Of a stretch of 64,000 nucleotides of DNA, positions 55,239-63,192 are shown piece after piece. The stretch comes from an uncultured Microbulbifer sp. (GTDB lineage Bacteria > Pseudomonadota > Gammaproteobacteria > Pseudomonadales > Cellvibrionaceae), in contig NZ_CAJXKH010000006.1 in NCBI RefSeq assembly GCF_913055755.1, forward strand, positions 1-64,000, read 5' to 3'. A model generated the notes under the pieces. That model searched no databases and had not been told where the DNA came from. It saw only the letters and a list, made by a program, of their open reading frames with translations. The translations under genes and the position numbers were made by a program. How positions within the stretch are numbered: position 1 is the stretch's first letter; every line of letters begins with the position of its first letter.

Positions 55239-56532
55239 AATGCTCCACGCTGATTGCAGTGATTACATCGTCGAAGTTGGCGGCACCGATGCGGTCGCCG
55301 GCATTCAGGTTCACTGGGGCGGAAATCCGTTCGCCATTCAGCATCAATTCCGCGCCGGCATCCACCCGCAGTGCCAGGCGGCCGGCGTGGTTGGTGATGG
55401 TGGCGGCAGGGTGCTCCGGAGGGGTCGGGGTGATATCGAGTTTGCCCGCCTGCCAGCTCACAAACAGCGGTTGCATCGCGGCCAGGGCGCGGTGACCGAA
55501 CAGCAGGTGGGTGGCGGCTGCTTCGGCGGCGGCGTTTACCTGGATCGCCACTTCGGTTGGGGGCGCCGCACTCAGTGCGTTCACCAGGCGCAGGCTGTCG
55601 TTTTCACTGTGGACTTCATGCCAGCGCTGTTCGATGGCCTGGGCCACGGCATTGTGGGGCAGCAGGTGAATGCGTTCGGCGAGCTGCGCGCCGCCGGGAA
55701 TATCCGCCCAGCGGTGGGAAACAAACACGATGCTGCTGCCTTCGCTGAGGTTGTCGATCATCGCGCGCACCCGGGACAGGATCGGTGTACTGGCATCCTG
55801 CAGTTGGCGCAGGCTGACCTTGGCGGTGCGATCATCCAGCTCCGCCATCACTTCTCCCTGGCGCATTGCTTTGGCGATCCACTGGGGCAGCAGGTCGTAC
55901 AGCTGCTGTTCCGCTTCTGCCGAGTGCAGCGGATCAAAGCGACACTGCATGATGAAGGCATCGGTAAATACGCGCGCCCAGGCGTCCTGGAAATGGTGCA
56001 GGCCGGCATCGGTGACGGTTTCCGCAATGTCGAGTTCTGCGTGCTCATGTACTGCAACCCTGCTCACCAGGGTCTGGTGGCGCTGCAGCTCGATATGCAG
56101 GTGCACACCCCGGGGGGCGCAACTGCTGATACAGGCGGCGGCGGCATCCACCAGCGCGACACCGTTGAATGGACTCTCCTTGATCACACCCAGCAGCAGG
56201 GCGAGTTGTTCGCGGGTGAAGTTACCCGGCACCGCCAGGGCATATTCGTCTGAAATGTCGCAAAGTCCGGCAATTTCCCTCAGGTGAAAAAACGCCAGGT
56301 CTGCATGGTGTCGACAGCCGGGATTGTCCGATTTCACCGATTCCAGGCTCAACCGCCGCCAGAACTGGTGATTGACCTGGGTGGGGTGGCTGCGTGCGCG
56401 CATCAGAGCCTGGGTGCCGGTGAGTATTTCCCGGTTGTTGATGATGGCCACCCCGGGGCTTTCCAGCACCTCGTCGGTGCCGTTGAACACCCGCAGTCCA
56501 CAGTCGTTAATTTCCAGTACGCCTTTGCTCAT
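55228..56532 (-). CDS. Actin/Hsp70-fold protein with a C-terminal FHA-like region
   Basis: The 434-residue protein opens with a phosphate-1-like stretch (LEINDCGLRVFNGTDE) and contains YALAVPGNFTREQLALLLGVIKESPFNGVALVDAAAACI, which matches the Hsp70/actin superfamily pattern. HIELQRHQT may be the phosphate-2 part. The last 50 residues (LMLNGERISAPVNLNAGDRI) resemble the end of an FHA domain. The ATPase motifs are weak, so it may be a degenerate relative. AGGAG precedes the ATG at 56532; a GTG/ATG 75 bases earlier is less likely. It lies 82 bases after the ExbB gene. Confidence 0.68.
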   Translation of the reverse strand: MSKGVLEINDCGLRVFNGTDEVLESPGVAIINNREILTGTQALMRARSHPTQVNHQFWRRLSLESVKSDNPGCRHHADLAFFHLREIAGLCDISDEYALAVPGNFTREQLALLLGVIKESPFNGVALVDAAAACISSCAPRGVHLHIELQRHQTLVSRVAVHEHAELDIAETVTDAGLHHFQDAWARVFTDAFIMQCRFDPLHSAEAEQQLYDLLPQWIAKAMRQGEVMAELDDRTAKVSLRQLQDASTPILSRVRAMIDNLSEGSSIVFVSHRWADIPGGAQLAERIHLLPHNAVAQAIEQRWHEVHSENDSLRLVNALSAAPPTEVAIQVNAAAEAAATHLLFGHRALAAMQPLFVSWQAGKLDITPTPPEHPAATITNHAGRLALRVDAGAELMLNGERISAPVNLNAGDRIGAANFDDVITAISVEHYGA

Positions 56533-56614
56533 GGGAGCTCCTGTGTATGATCCGGATACCAATTCCCTGGTATCGCCTTTTCCGGTAGCGACAAAAAATC
56601 CGATCAACAGCTAC

Positions 56615-57415
56615 TCAGCTGACCTTGAGGAATCGCAGCAATTTGTTGTCGCAGTAATTCTGGGTGTCGAGTACCAGGCGTTCCTGCATAAGCTGCAGCT
56701 GGTGGGTGAAAAACATGATGACGATACTGATCACCAGCGCGATAAAGGTGGAGTTGAAGGCCACACCCAGACTGACGGTGACGCCGGCGATATCGCCTTC
56801 CACTGCCTTGTGCGCCTGCGCCAGGGCTTCGCCGATACCGCGCACGGTGCCGATAAACCCGATGGAGGGAATCGCCCAGGTGATGTAACGCACCATCGCC
56901 AGCTCGGAATCGAGCCGGTCGCCTTCGGTTTCGCACACCTCCTTCACGGAGTTGGACACCGCGGCCACATTGCGGGTGGAGCCAAAGCGTTGCAGTGCCG
57001 TCAGCAGCGCGCGGGGCAGCAGGAAATTGCGCTCTTCTTCCGGCAGCGCCTGGATGGGGCGCGACAGGTCGCGGGTGTCTTCCGGGAGAATCGGGGTGCC
57101 CTCGCTGACATTTAGCAGGGCCTGGTCCAGTAACTTGCGCTCGCGCATGCTGCGCCGCGCCTTGAGCCCCATGATGGCCATAGCCCAGAGCATCAGCACG
57201 AAGCAGGCTTCCTGTTCGTAGTCGCGCATCACGATGTACAGGGAGCGCTGCTGGATATAGGTTTCTCCCGCGGCCTCGCGGGCCAGCTGTTCCTCGATCA
57301 GGGCATCCGCGTTGGGGCGGATGATGCCCACATAAATGGCGTGCACCAGAATAACAGCCCCGAGCAGGGCGAATATCTGGAAGACAAAATCTGATGACTT
57401 GAATTTCATGGGCAT
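56615..57415 (-). CDS. MotA/TolQ/ExbB family proton channel protein
   Basis: The 266-residue inner-membrane protein has two TMs near the start (about 11-33 and 70-86) and the paired channel TMs at about 178-198 and 215-240. IPSIGFIGTVRGIGEAL and SLGVAFNSTFIALVISI are the conserved TM3 and TM4 motifs, the latter with the Asn-Ser-Thr in place of the usual Thr pair. ExbB-type proteins form the ring through which protons drive ExbD. Its natural partners here are the two vWA proteins with ExbD-like anchors. The start at 57415 or 57409 cannot be separated. Confidence 0.87.
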   Translation of the reverse strand: MPMKFKSSDFVFQIFALLGAVILVHAIYVGIIRPNADALIEEQLAREAAGETYIQQRSLYIVMRDYEQEACFVLMLWAMAIMGLKARRSMRERKLLDQALLNVSEGTPILPEDTRDLSRPIQALPEEERNFLLPRALLTALQRFGSTRNVAAVSNSVKEVCETEGDRLDSELAMVRYITWAIPSIGFIGTVRGIGEALAQAHKAVEGDIAGVTVSLGVAFNSTFIALVISIVIMFFTHQLQLMQERLVLDTQNYCDNKLLRFLKVS

Positions 57416-57498
57416 TCCCGCCTTGTTTGCTTGCCGCGTTCCGGCGGCGACTTCTCGTGTTTATGGGCGTGTTGATCGCTTCCCGGTTTGCGGTGCGC

Positions 57499-57807
57499 TC
57501 AGATATCTATCGGGTAGGAAACCGACAGGTCTTCTGAAATTTCTTCCGACGCCTCATAGCTGTCGGCGTTCTTGGCGCTCTGGGCCTTGATGGTCGTGGC
57601 CTTCTGGGTAGTGCTTTTCGTTTGCTGTGCCTTTACTTCCTGGGCTTTTGCTTCCTCGGCTGTCGCGGTCGGTTGGGTTGTGCCGGAGTCCTTGTCGCTG
57701 CTTTCTCCTGTGGCGGTTGTCTGTGCGGACACTGCTACCGACAATGCAAGCGCCAGTATCCCGGATGCCGCCACAGCAGTTGCATGTACCGTTTTGTGAA
57801 GCTTCAT
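57499..57807 (-). CDS. Small exported Thr/Lys/Ala-rich protein
   Basis: The 102-residue protein has a signal peptide (cleavage near VSA-QT, residue 29) and a low-complexity mature part rich in Thr, Ala, Lys, Gln and Ser, ending ISEDLSVSYPIDI. I do not recognise it. It lies between the FGE-like and ExbB genes with short gaps (41 and 83 bases), and so belongs to the block by position. Confidence 0.62.
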   Translation of the reverse strand: MKLHKTVHATAVAASGILALALSVAVSAQTTATGESSDKDSGTTQPTATAEEAKAQEVKAQQTKSTTQKATTIKAQSAKNADSYEASEEISEDLSVSYPIDI

Positions 57808-57848
57808 GACCGTGCTCCCTGGCTTTCTGCCTTGCTAATTCGTCCGTC

Positions 57849-59939
57849 TCAGTCCACCCAGCGCGCCAACCGGAATCCCACGTCGTTGCGCGGCTCGGCG
57901 CCGTAATCCCGGTAAGAAAGACGCAGTTCGGTGAGTCCGGCGTGGCGCCAGCTGGAGCCGCGGATCACGTGATAGTCCCCTTCCTGGGGGCCCACCGGGT
58001 TTTCTTCGCCCTTGAGGGAAAGGCCGGTGCCGACGGTGTAGAGATCGTGAATCCACTCGGAGACATTGCCGCCGAGGTCGTACAGGCCCATTTCGTTGGG
58101 CGGGAAACTGGCCGCCGGCGCGGTGGCGGCATAGCGGTCGCTGTAGGTTCTGAGCACCGCGGGGATAATGCTTGCGGCACTGCTGTCAGCGAAGTTGCCG
58201 GAGTTTTTGCCCACCGGCAGCGAGTCGCCCCAGGGAAACTTGCGCATGCTGCCGCGGTTGTAGCGGGCCGCCCAGGCCCACTCCGCTTCCGTCAGCATGC
58301 GGTAGCCGTTGGCGCTGGCATCGAAGCCGACCACGCGACCGCGCTCGGTAAGGTAAACCTCTTTGAGGCCGTCCCGCGCACTCAGCCAGTTACAGAACAG
58401 GGCGGCGTCATTCCAGCTGACGTTGACCACCGGCAGGGCGTCGTTATCCAGGCTGACGCCGTTGGCGTGACTGGAACTGTGCATCCGCTGATAGCGGCGG
58501 AACTCGCGGTTGGTCACTTCGGTGGCGCCGACATAGAAGGGGCGGGTCAGGGAAATCTTGCGGAAGACCTCGTTGGCGCGGCGGCCCTGTTCGCGCCGGG
58601 ACGAACCCATGGTGAAACGGGCATCGGGGCGCATCAGCAGCATCCTGCCGCCGGCACCGTGGGTAATCTCCGCGGGCACATTGCTCCAGCGCGCCTGCTC
58701 GCCGGTCAGCAGTACCGCGCGCACACTCTGTTCCAGTTTGGCGCTCGGCACGATGGTGGTGCGGTAGTCCTCGTAGCCGGCCTTGCGCACGGTGATGTCG
58801 TGGCTGCGGGTGGGCAGAGTGAAGGTCTGCCCGGCAACACCGGCCAGTTTGCCATCGATAAATACCTGGGCTTCCGGTGGGCTGCTGCTGATCGCGACCT
58901 TGCCAAATACCGCGCCCAGGGACACATTCATTTCCCGCTGCTCGCCGGCGCGCACATCAATGCTGCGCTCGACGGTGCTGTATCCATCCTTGAAAAAGCG
59001 CAGCTGGTGACGGCTGTTGGAAGCGAGCTCCAGCTCGATTGGCGTCTGCCCGCGGTATTCGCCGTCGACGGTAACACTGGCGCCGGAAGGGGAGCTCACC
59101 AGCCGCAGCATGCCATCGGCGGCATTCAGGTCCACGGTCTCCAGGGTCTGGTCGACGCCGGCGGTGACCGGCACGGCAATGTCTGCGGGGTTGTGTTCGG
59201 GCATGGACAGGGTGACGAGCCTGTCTCCCTGTACCAGTTCTGCGGTCAGCGGTGTGGTGCCGAGAACTTTGCCCTCTACGGTGACGGTGGCGCCACTGGG
59301 GTTGCTGGTAATATGCACATTCGCCCACGCCGGACGCAGGCTGACCTCCAGGGTCTGGGTGTTGTCCAGCCCTTCGATTTCAATTTCCTTGCTGAATGGC
59401 AGGTAGCGCTCGGTGAGAATGGTGACGCGTTTGCGGCCGGCGGGAATGGATTCGGCCAGCCCCTGGTCGCTTGCCACTTCGCTACCGTTGACCAGCACCC
59501 GCACCGGCACCGCTGGATCAGTCACCACCTGCAGGTGTCCCGGAAGGCGCTCGAGCTTTACTGCGTGGCGGCTGTTGCTGTCACTGCTGACATCCACTTC
59601 GCCGCTCTGGGGCACATATCCGGTCGCGCTGACGGTATAGCTGTAGTGGCCGGGCAAAACCAGGTGGCCGTCACCCAGCGGCAGGGCCAGGCCGCTGACG
59701 GAAACATCGGCATCCGCGGGCTGGGTTTCAAAAATCAGGGAGCGCGCCACCAGCAGGTAAACCAGAACTGTGCCGCCCAGCAGCAGGCAGGTGGCGACGC
59801 CGATGGCCTTGGGGGAGAGCAGCAGTTTTTTTCTGCCAGAGGAAACCGGCGCCGGAGTGAAACCGATCGGCTGGATGATGGATACATCTTCCCTGGACGG
59901 TTCGCTTTCGCGAACGGGTACCGCTTCCTTCGCTGTCAT
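57849..59939 (-). CDS. Membrane-anchored PEGA-repeat and formylglycine-generating-enzyme-like protein
   Basis: The 696-residue protein has a cytoplasmic tail, one TM (about 45-68) and four to five PEGA-type beta-repeats (about 70-420), with phrases such as SNPSGATVTVEGKVLG and SSPSGASVTVDGEYRG. The C-terminal 270 residues are an FGE-sulfatase domain with FYVGATEVTNREFRRY, YRMLTEAEWAWAAR, GLYDLGGNVSEW and VIRGSSWRH. The two active-site Cys of true FGE are missing in the last motif, so it is probably a binding or scaffold domain, not a formylglycine maker. AGGACATC precedes the ATG. Confidence 0.86.
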   Translation of the reverse strand: MTAKEAVPVRESEPSREDVSIIQPIGFTPAPVSSGRKKLLLSPKAIGVATCLLLGGTVLVYLLVARSLIFETQPADADVSVSGLALPLGDGHLVLPGHYSYTVSATGYVPQSGEVDVSSDSNSRHAVKLERLPGHLQVVTDPAVPVRVLVNGSEVASDQGLAESIPAGRKRVTILTERYLPFSKEIEIEGLDNTQTLEVSLRPAWANVHITSNPSGATVTVEGKVLGTTPLTAELVQGDRLVTLSMPEHNPADIAVPVTAGVDQTLETVDLNAADGMLRLVSSPSGASVTVDGEYRGQTPIELELASNSRHQLRFFKDGYSTVERSIDVRAGEQREMNVSLGAVFGKVAISSSPPEAQVFIDGKLAGVAGQTFTLPTRSHDITVRKAGYEDYRTTIVPSAKLEQSVRAVLLTGEQARWSNVPAEITHGAGGRMLLMRPDARFTMGSSRREQGRRANEVFRKISLTRPFYVGATEVTNREFRRYQRMHSSSHANGVSLDNDALPVVNVSWNDAALFCNWLSARDGLKEVYLTERGRVVGFDASANGYRMLTEAEWAWAARYNRGSMRKFPWGDSLPVGKNSGNFADSSAASIIPAVLRTYSDRYAATAPAASFPPNEMGLYDLGGNVSEWIHDLYTVGTGLSLKGEENPVGPQEGDYHVIRGSSWRHAGLTELRLSYRDYGAEPRNDVGFRLARWVD

Positions 59940-60287
59940 TTATGATGTCCTGTTACTGCACATTTATTACTATTTCGCGTTGCGGCTTGCGGTGCTTCCG
60001 GTCGCCTGCTTTGTCTTTTTCGGTTGTTCCGGTGACAAAGTTTAAAGACAGGGAGCCGCGCATTTCAGCATAGTCCGCTCTCGCTGAAGCGGCCGCTCCG
60101 GACGTGCTTTTGGCGTAAAAAATCGCGGATGGCGGGTACCGGGTTGATGTTTCCGTCCACCTCCTGGATGGCGCGCAAAAGCGGTTGGACAGTCACAATT
60201 TTTCACCGAAAAAAGTGCTGGCCAGAAATCCGACGCACACGAAATCGTATGTAATTGGAGCTAGGTGGGGCGGCTGAGGTTCAACCC
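59940..60287. other. Gap inside the putative envelope block
   Basis: This 348-base gap separates the PEGA/FGE-like gene from the TPR/PEGA gene. I see no ORF I would trust. It may hold a promoter for the downstream half of the block, but no clear elements are visible. Confidence 0.4.
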
Positions 60288-60294
60288 TCAGCCG
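60271..60294 (-). terminator. Hairpin at the end of the TPR/PEGA gene
   Basis: A 9-bp perfect stem CGGCTGAGG / CCTCAGCCG with a 6-base loop overlaps the stop codon. It has no T run, so it is only a possible terminator or mRNA end stabiliser. Confidence 0.4.
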
Positions 60295-61859
60295 TTATTG
60301 GCACTGTTTATTTTCTCTGCGCACTGAATGGTGACTACCGGTGTCGAACTGGCGGGGTCCACGACAATTTCCCGGCGCACATCCCGGTAACCCTGGCGGG
60401 TTCCCACGACGGTATAGCGGCCGGGCTTCAGTGCGATTTCCCGCTCGGAGAAATTGCCCAGTTGCCCCACGTGGTAGATGGTGACGTGGGTAGTGGCGTC
60501 GGATTGCAGGCGTACGGTAATGGGGATGAGGGACTGGGTAAGGGCGGTTTCCAGTTGTTCTATCTGGCCCTGCAGGCGCGGCGTATCCGCCTTCAGCGCG
60601 CGGGCATCTGCCAGTACCTTGCGGGCGTATTGATTGCGCTTTGGCTGTCCGAGGCTCAGGGGGTCATCCAGCAGTTCCTGCAACTGGTCGTCCAGTTGTG
60701 CGCGCGCCTCGGTGCGGGCCTTGCCGGTGAGGGCTTTTACCAGGCTGGCATCTTCGCTGATCAACTTGCGGTAATTCCCCAGAGCCTTGTGCCACTGCTC
60801 GTTTTGTTCGAAGGTTTCCGCGCCGGCAAAGAGGCGATCGATGCGTGACTGGGCGACACCATTTTCCGCCTGCTCGATGCCGACCTGGGGATCGCTGGCG
60901 TCGGGTTTCAGCTTGCGCGCCTTGACAAAGAATTCCCGCGCTTTGTCAAAGTCCTGTACGGCAATCGCCGCAAACCCGGCGGACATGGCCTCGCTGTAAT
61001 CCCGCTCGAGAATCGCCGCTTCCACTTTCGGCAGCAGGGTCTTGGCCGGGCGGGTATCTGCATCCAGTGCCAGTGCCCGATCGAGGGCGGACTTTGCGGT
61101 ATCCAGGTCATTTTCCGCAAAGGCGTCGCGACCTGCGCCAAAGTGTTTCCACACCTCTGGAAGTTTTTCCGCGCGCTCCTTGCCAATCACACCGCGCGGA
61201 TGCGCTTCAGAAATGGTCAGTACCATGTCGAACGCCTTATGTGCGGCTTCGGAGTCACCGATATCGAGGGCGTCGTTACCCGCTGCAAGGTGCTGTTCGA
61301 TTCGCTCTGGGATGCTGTCGCGCACTTGCTGCAGGCCGGCAAGGGCGTCGCGGTACTGTTGCAGTGCCTGCATAAACTTGCGCTGGCGATAAATGCCATC
61401 CGCTTCTTCTGCGAGCGTGCGGGCCGCGAAATACTCCTCTGCCGCCCACACTTCCACCTTGCGCTCGATCAATTCTTCCTGCAGCTGCAATATGTCCTGC
61501 AGGACCTGCTGTACTTCGCGCCGCTGCTGGGCGATTTCCGCATCGGTAAATGGCGATGCCTTGACCTTCGCCGGTTTGCTGTCGGTCGCTGAGGATGGCG
61601 GTTGGGCTGTCACTGGCAACCTGGTTTGAGGCTTTTCCACCAACTGTGGCAGCCCCCAGAAAACGCCAATCAGTGCCGCCAGTAATCCCACCGCAATGGC
61701 GCCCTGCACCAGCTTCTGGCGATCGGGAGCGTGGACCTGTGTTGCGAGCTTTGTCTGTTCGGTTGCGGTCTCGGCGCGCGCGCCCGCGCTTCCATCAAAA
61801 CTGAATTCCGCAGGCTGGATATAGTCTTTGTCTTCTGAAGAGGGATCGCGGTATTGCAT
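60288..61859 (-). CDS. Membrane-anchored TPR-like protein with C-terminal PEGA-like domain
   Basis: The 523-residue protein has a short cytoplasmic tail, one TM (about 50-72) and a Pro/Ala-rich linker. Helical TPR-like repeats follow (about 130-420, for example QALQQYRDALAGL and AAHKAFDMVLTISEAHPRG). The last 80 residues form a beta-rich PEGA-like domain (ISLIPITVRLQSD-like start, LKPGRYTVVGTRQGYRDVRREIVV). It shares PEGA-type sequence with the FGE-like neighbour and probably displays an interaction surface in the periplasm. The ribosome site is weak. Confidence 0.78.
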   Translation of the reverse strand: MQYRDPSSEDKDYIQPAEFSFDGSAGARAETATEQTKLATQVHAPDRQKLVQGAIAVGLLAALIGVFWGLPQLVEKPQTRLPVTAQPPSSATDSKPAKVKASPFTDAEIAQQRREVQQVLQDILQLQEELIERKVEVWAAEEYFAARTLAEEADGIYRQRKFMQALQQYRDALAGLQQVRDSIPERIEQHLAAGNDALDIGDSEAAHKAFDMVLTISEAHPRGVIGKERAEKLPEVWKHFGAGRDAFAENDLDTAKSALDRALALDADTRPAKTLLPKVEAAILERDYSEAMSAGFAAIAVQDFDKAREFFVKARKLKPDASDPQVGIEQAENGVAQSRIDRLFAGAETFEQNEQWHKALGNYRKLISEDASLVKALTGKARTEARAQLDDQLQELLDDPLSLGQPKRNQYARKVLADARALKADTPRLQGQIEQLETALTQSLIPITVRLQSDATTHVTIYHVGQLGNFSEREIALKPGRYTVVGTRQGYRDVRREIVVDPASSTPVVTIQCAEKINSANNG

Positions 61860-61951
61860 AGGGGGGCCGCTTGTCTCGCTGTTATTGTCGACTGCCGGGG
61901 TGGTCCGTCAAGGCGGACGCGCCCCGGGATTTGTGCATTGCTGTCGCCGGG

Positions 61952-63175
61952 TCAGATATCCGCAGCCTGCCCGGTTTCCGCCTGATAGATTTCCTTCAGC
62001 AGCTCGCGCCACTGGCGGTACTGGTTCTCCACCGAACCCGACAGGGTAACGGTGCGGTCTTCCAGTTCCACGATGCGGGGTTCCACTTCCGCCTCCATGG
62101 AATCCCCGAGTTCCTGTAGTGCCTCGATATGCATTTTCGCTTCCGAGCGGCGATCGAAGCCGCTCTTTACCAGGTAACCGCCACCGGCGACGGCGACATT
62201 GCCGGCCTGGCGGGCGGCGCCGCCACCGGCTCCGGCTGCGGCGATACCACCGACGATTGCCGCTACCCCCATGATGGTGTTGTTGCGGGCTTTGCGTTTC
62301 AGCTCACGCATCTGCTTCACTTCTTCGTAGCTCATGGCGCGCCACTCCTGATAGGGCGTCTCCATGGTTTTCACGAAGGTGTCGTAGTAGCCCTGCAGGG
62401 TATCCACGAACAGGTAATCCCGCTCGCGGATTCGGCGTACCCGCATCAGCATGGGGTCATTTTCCGCGGGCAGGGCGGTGAGCTGGTAGAGGCCGTTGTC
62501 ATCCTGGGTCAGGTAGCGGTCAAATGCACCGGGGGCGAAACTGCGGGCAAATTTCATTTCGGAAATGGTGCGCAGTTCGGCGATGTACTGATCGGACAGG
62601 CGCTGACGGTAGATCAGCATATCGTTGGCAATCCGGTTGTAGATGCCCTGAAACGCATCGCCCTCGGTGGGGTGTTTGCGATCGTAGGCGTAGTGGGAGG
62701 CCTGTTCGCTGTACTCCCTGGTAAACCACACCTGGCCGCGGGAGTCGGCAACCGTCACTTCCACGGTCAGGGTCTCACCATCGGACTGCACGATCTTGCC
62801 GTGGACGGTGACGTCAATATTGGTGCGCTCGCTGGGGATCACCCGCACCGCCCCCCAGCCCTGGCTGGACTGCAGCGAGTCCGCCAGCGTGACCGCGAGA
62901 TAGCGGGATTCCGCGCGCCGCAACTCGGGGAAGACCAGCTCGTCCTCCTCGGCTTCCTCTTCCTGCTCCAGGCCGGCATCGAACTGCACTACACCCACGT
63001 CCAGCAAGCGGTTTTCGGCGATGGTGGCATCCTCTACGGTCAGCGGGGTGTAGGCGGTGGTGCGCACTTCGGTGGTGGTACAGCCGACCAGTGTCAGCAG
63101 GCAGAGTGCGAGGGCGCAACCGGAGGTGCGCACAAACTGCGTGCATCGTTGGCTGGGTTCAAGAAACGAAAACAT
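61952..63175 (-). CDS. Large lipoprotein of unknown function (407 residues)
   Basis: The protein has a lipobox in LLTLVGCTTTE (Cys32), an acidic segment (EQEEEAEEDELVF) and an alpha/beta domain (about 75-260). A Gly/Ala-rich hydrophobic run follows (IMGVAAIVGGIAAAGAGGGAA, about 300-330), which could insert in a membrane, and the C-terminus is a charged helix. I do not recognise the family. GGAGGG precedes the ATG. It is 17 bases after the poly-Ser gene and 92 bases before the TPR/PEGA gene. Confidence 0.76.
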   Translation of the reverse strand: MFSFLEPSQRCTQFVRTSGCALALCLLTLVGCTTTEVRTTAYTPLTVEDATIAENRLLDVGVVQFDAGLEQEEEAEEDELVFPELRRAESRYLAVTLADSLQSSQGWGAVRVIPSERTNIDVTVHGKIVQSDGETLTVEVTVADSRGQVWFTREYSEQASHYAYDRKHPTEGDAFQGIYNRIANDMLIYRQRLSDQYIAELRTISEMKFARSFAPGAFDRYLTQDDNGLYQLTALPAENDPMLMRVRRIRERDYLFVDTLQGYYDTFVKTMETPYQEWRAMSYEEVKQMRELKRKARNNTIMGVAAIVGGIAAAGAGGGAARQAGNVAVAGGGYLVKSGFDRRSEAKMHIEALQELGDSMEAEVEPRIVELEDRTVTLSGSVENQYRQWRELLKEIYQAETGQAADI

Positions 63176-63192
63176 GCGATATCCCTCCGTGG

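Noticed and set aside
53155-57415. A Zorya-type anti-phage defence system (ExbB/MotA-like plus ExbD/MotB-like)
   Set aside because: The ExbB lacks a long cytoplasmic tail, the anchors carry vWA rather than OmpA-like domains, and no helicase or nuclease gene is present.
57942-59945. 667-codon ORF on the plus strand over the PEGA/FGE-like gene, and similar long antisense frames at 32453-33835 and 54634-56253
   Set aside because: The opposite strands carry recognised domains. These frames have His/Gly/Val-rich low-complexity composition typical of shadows.
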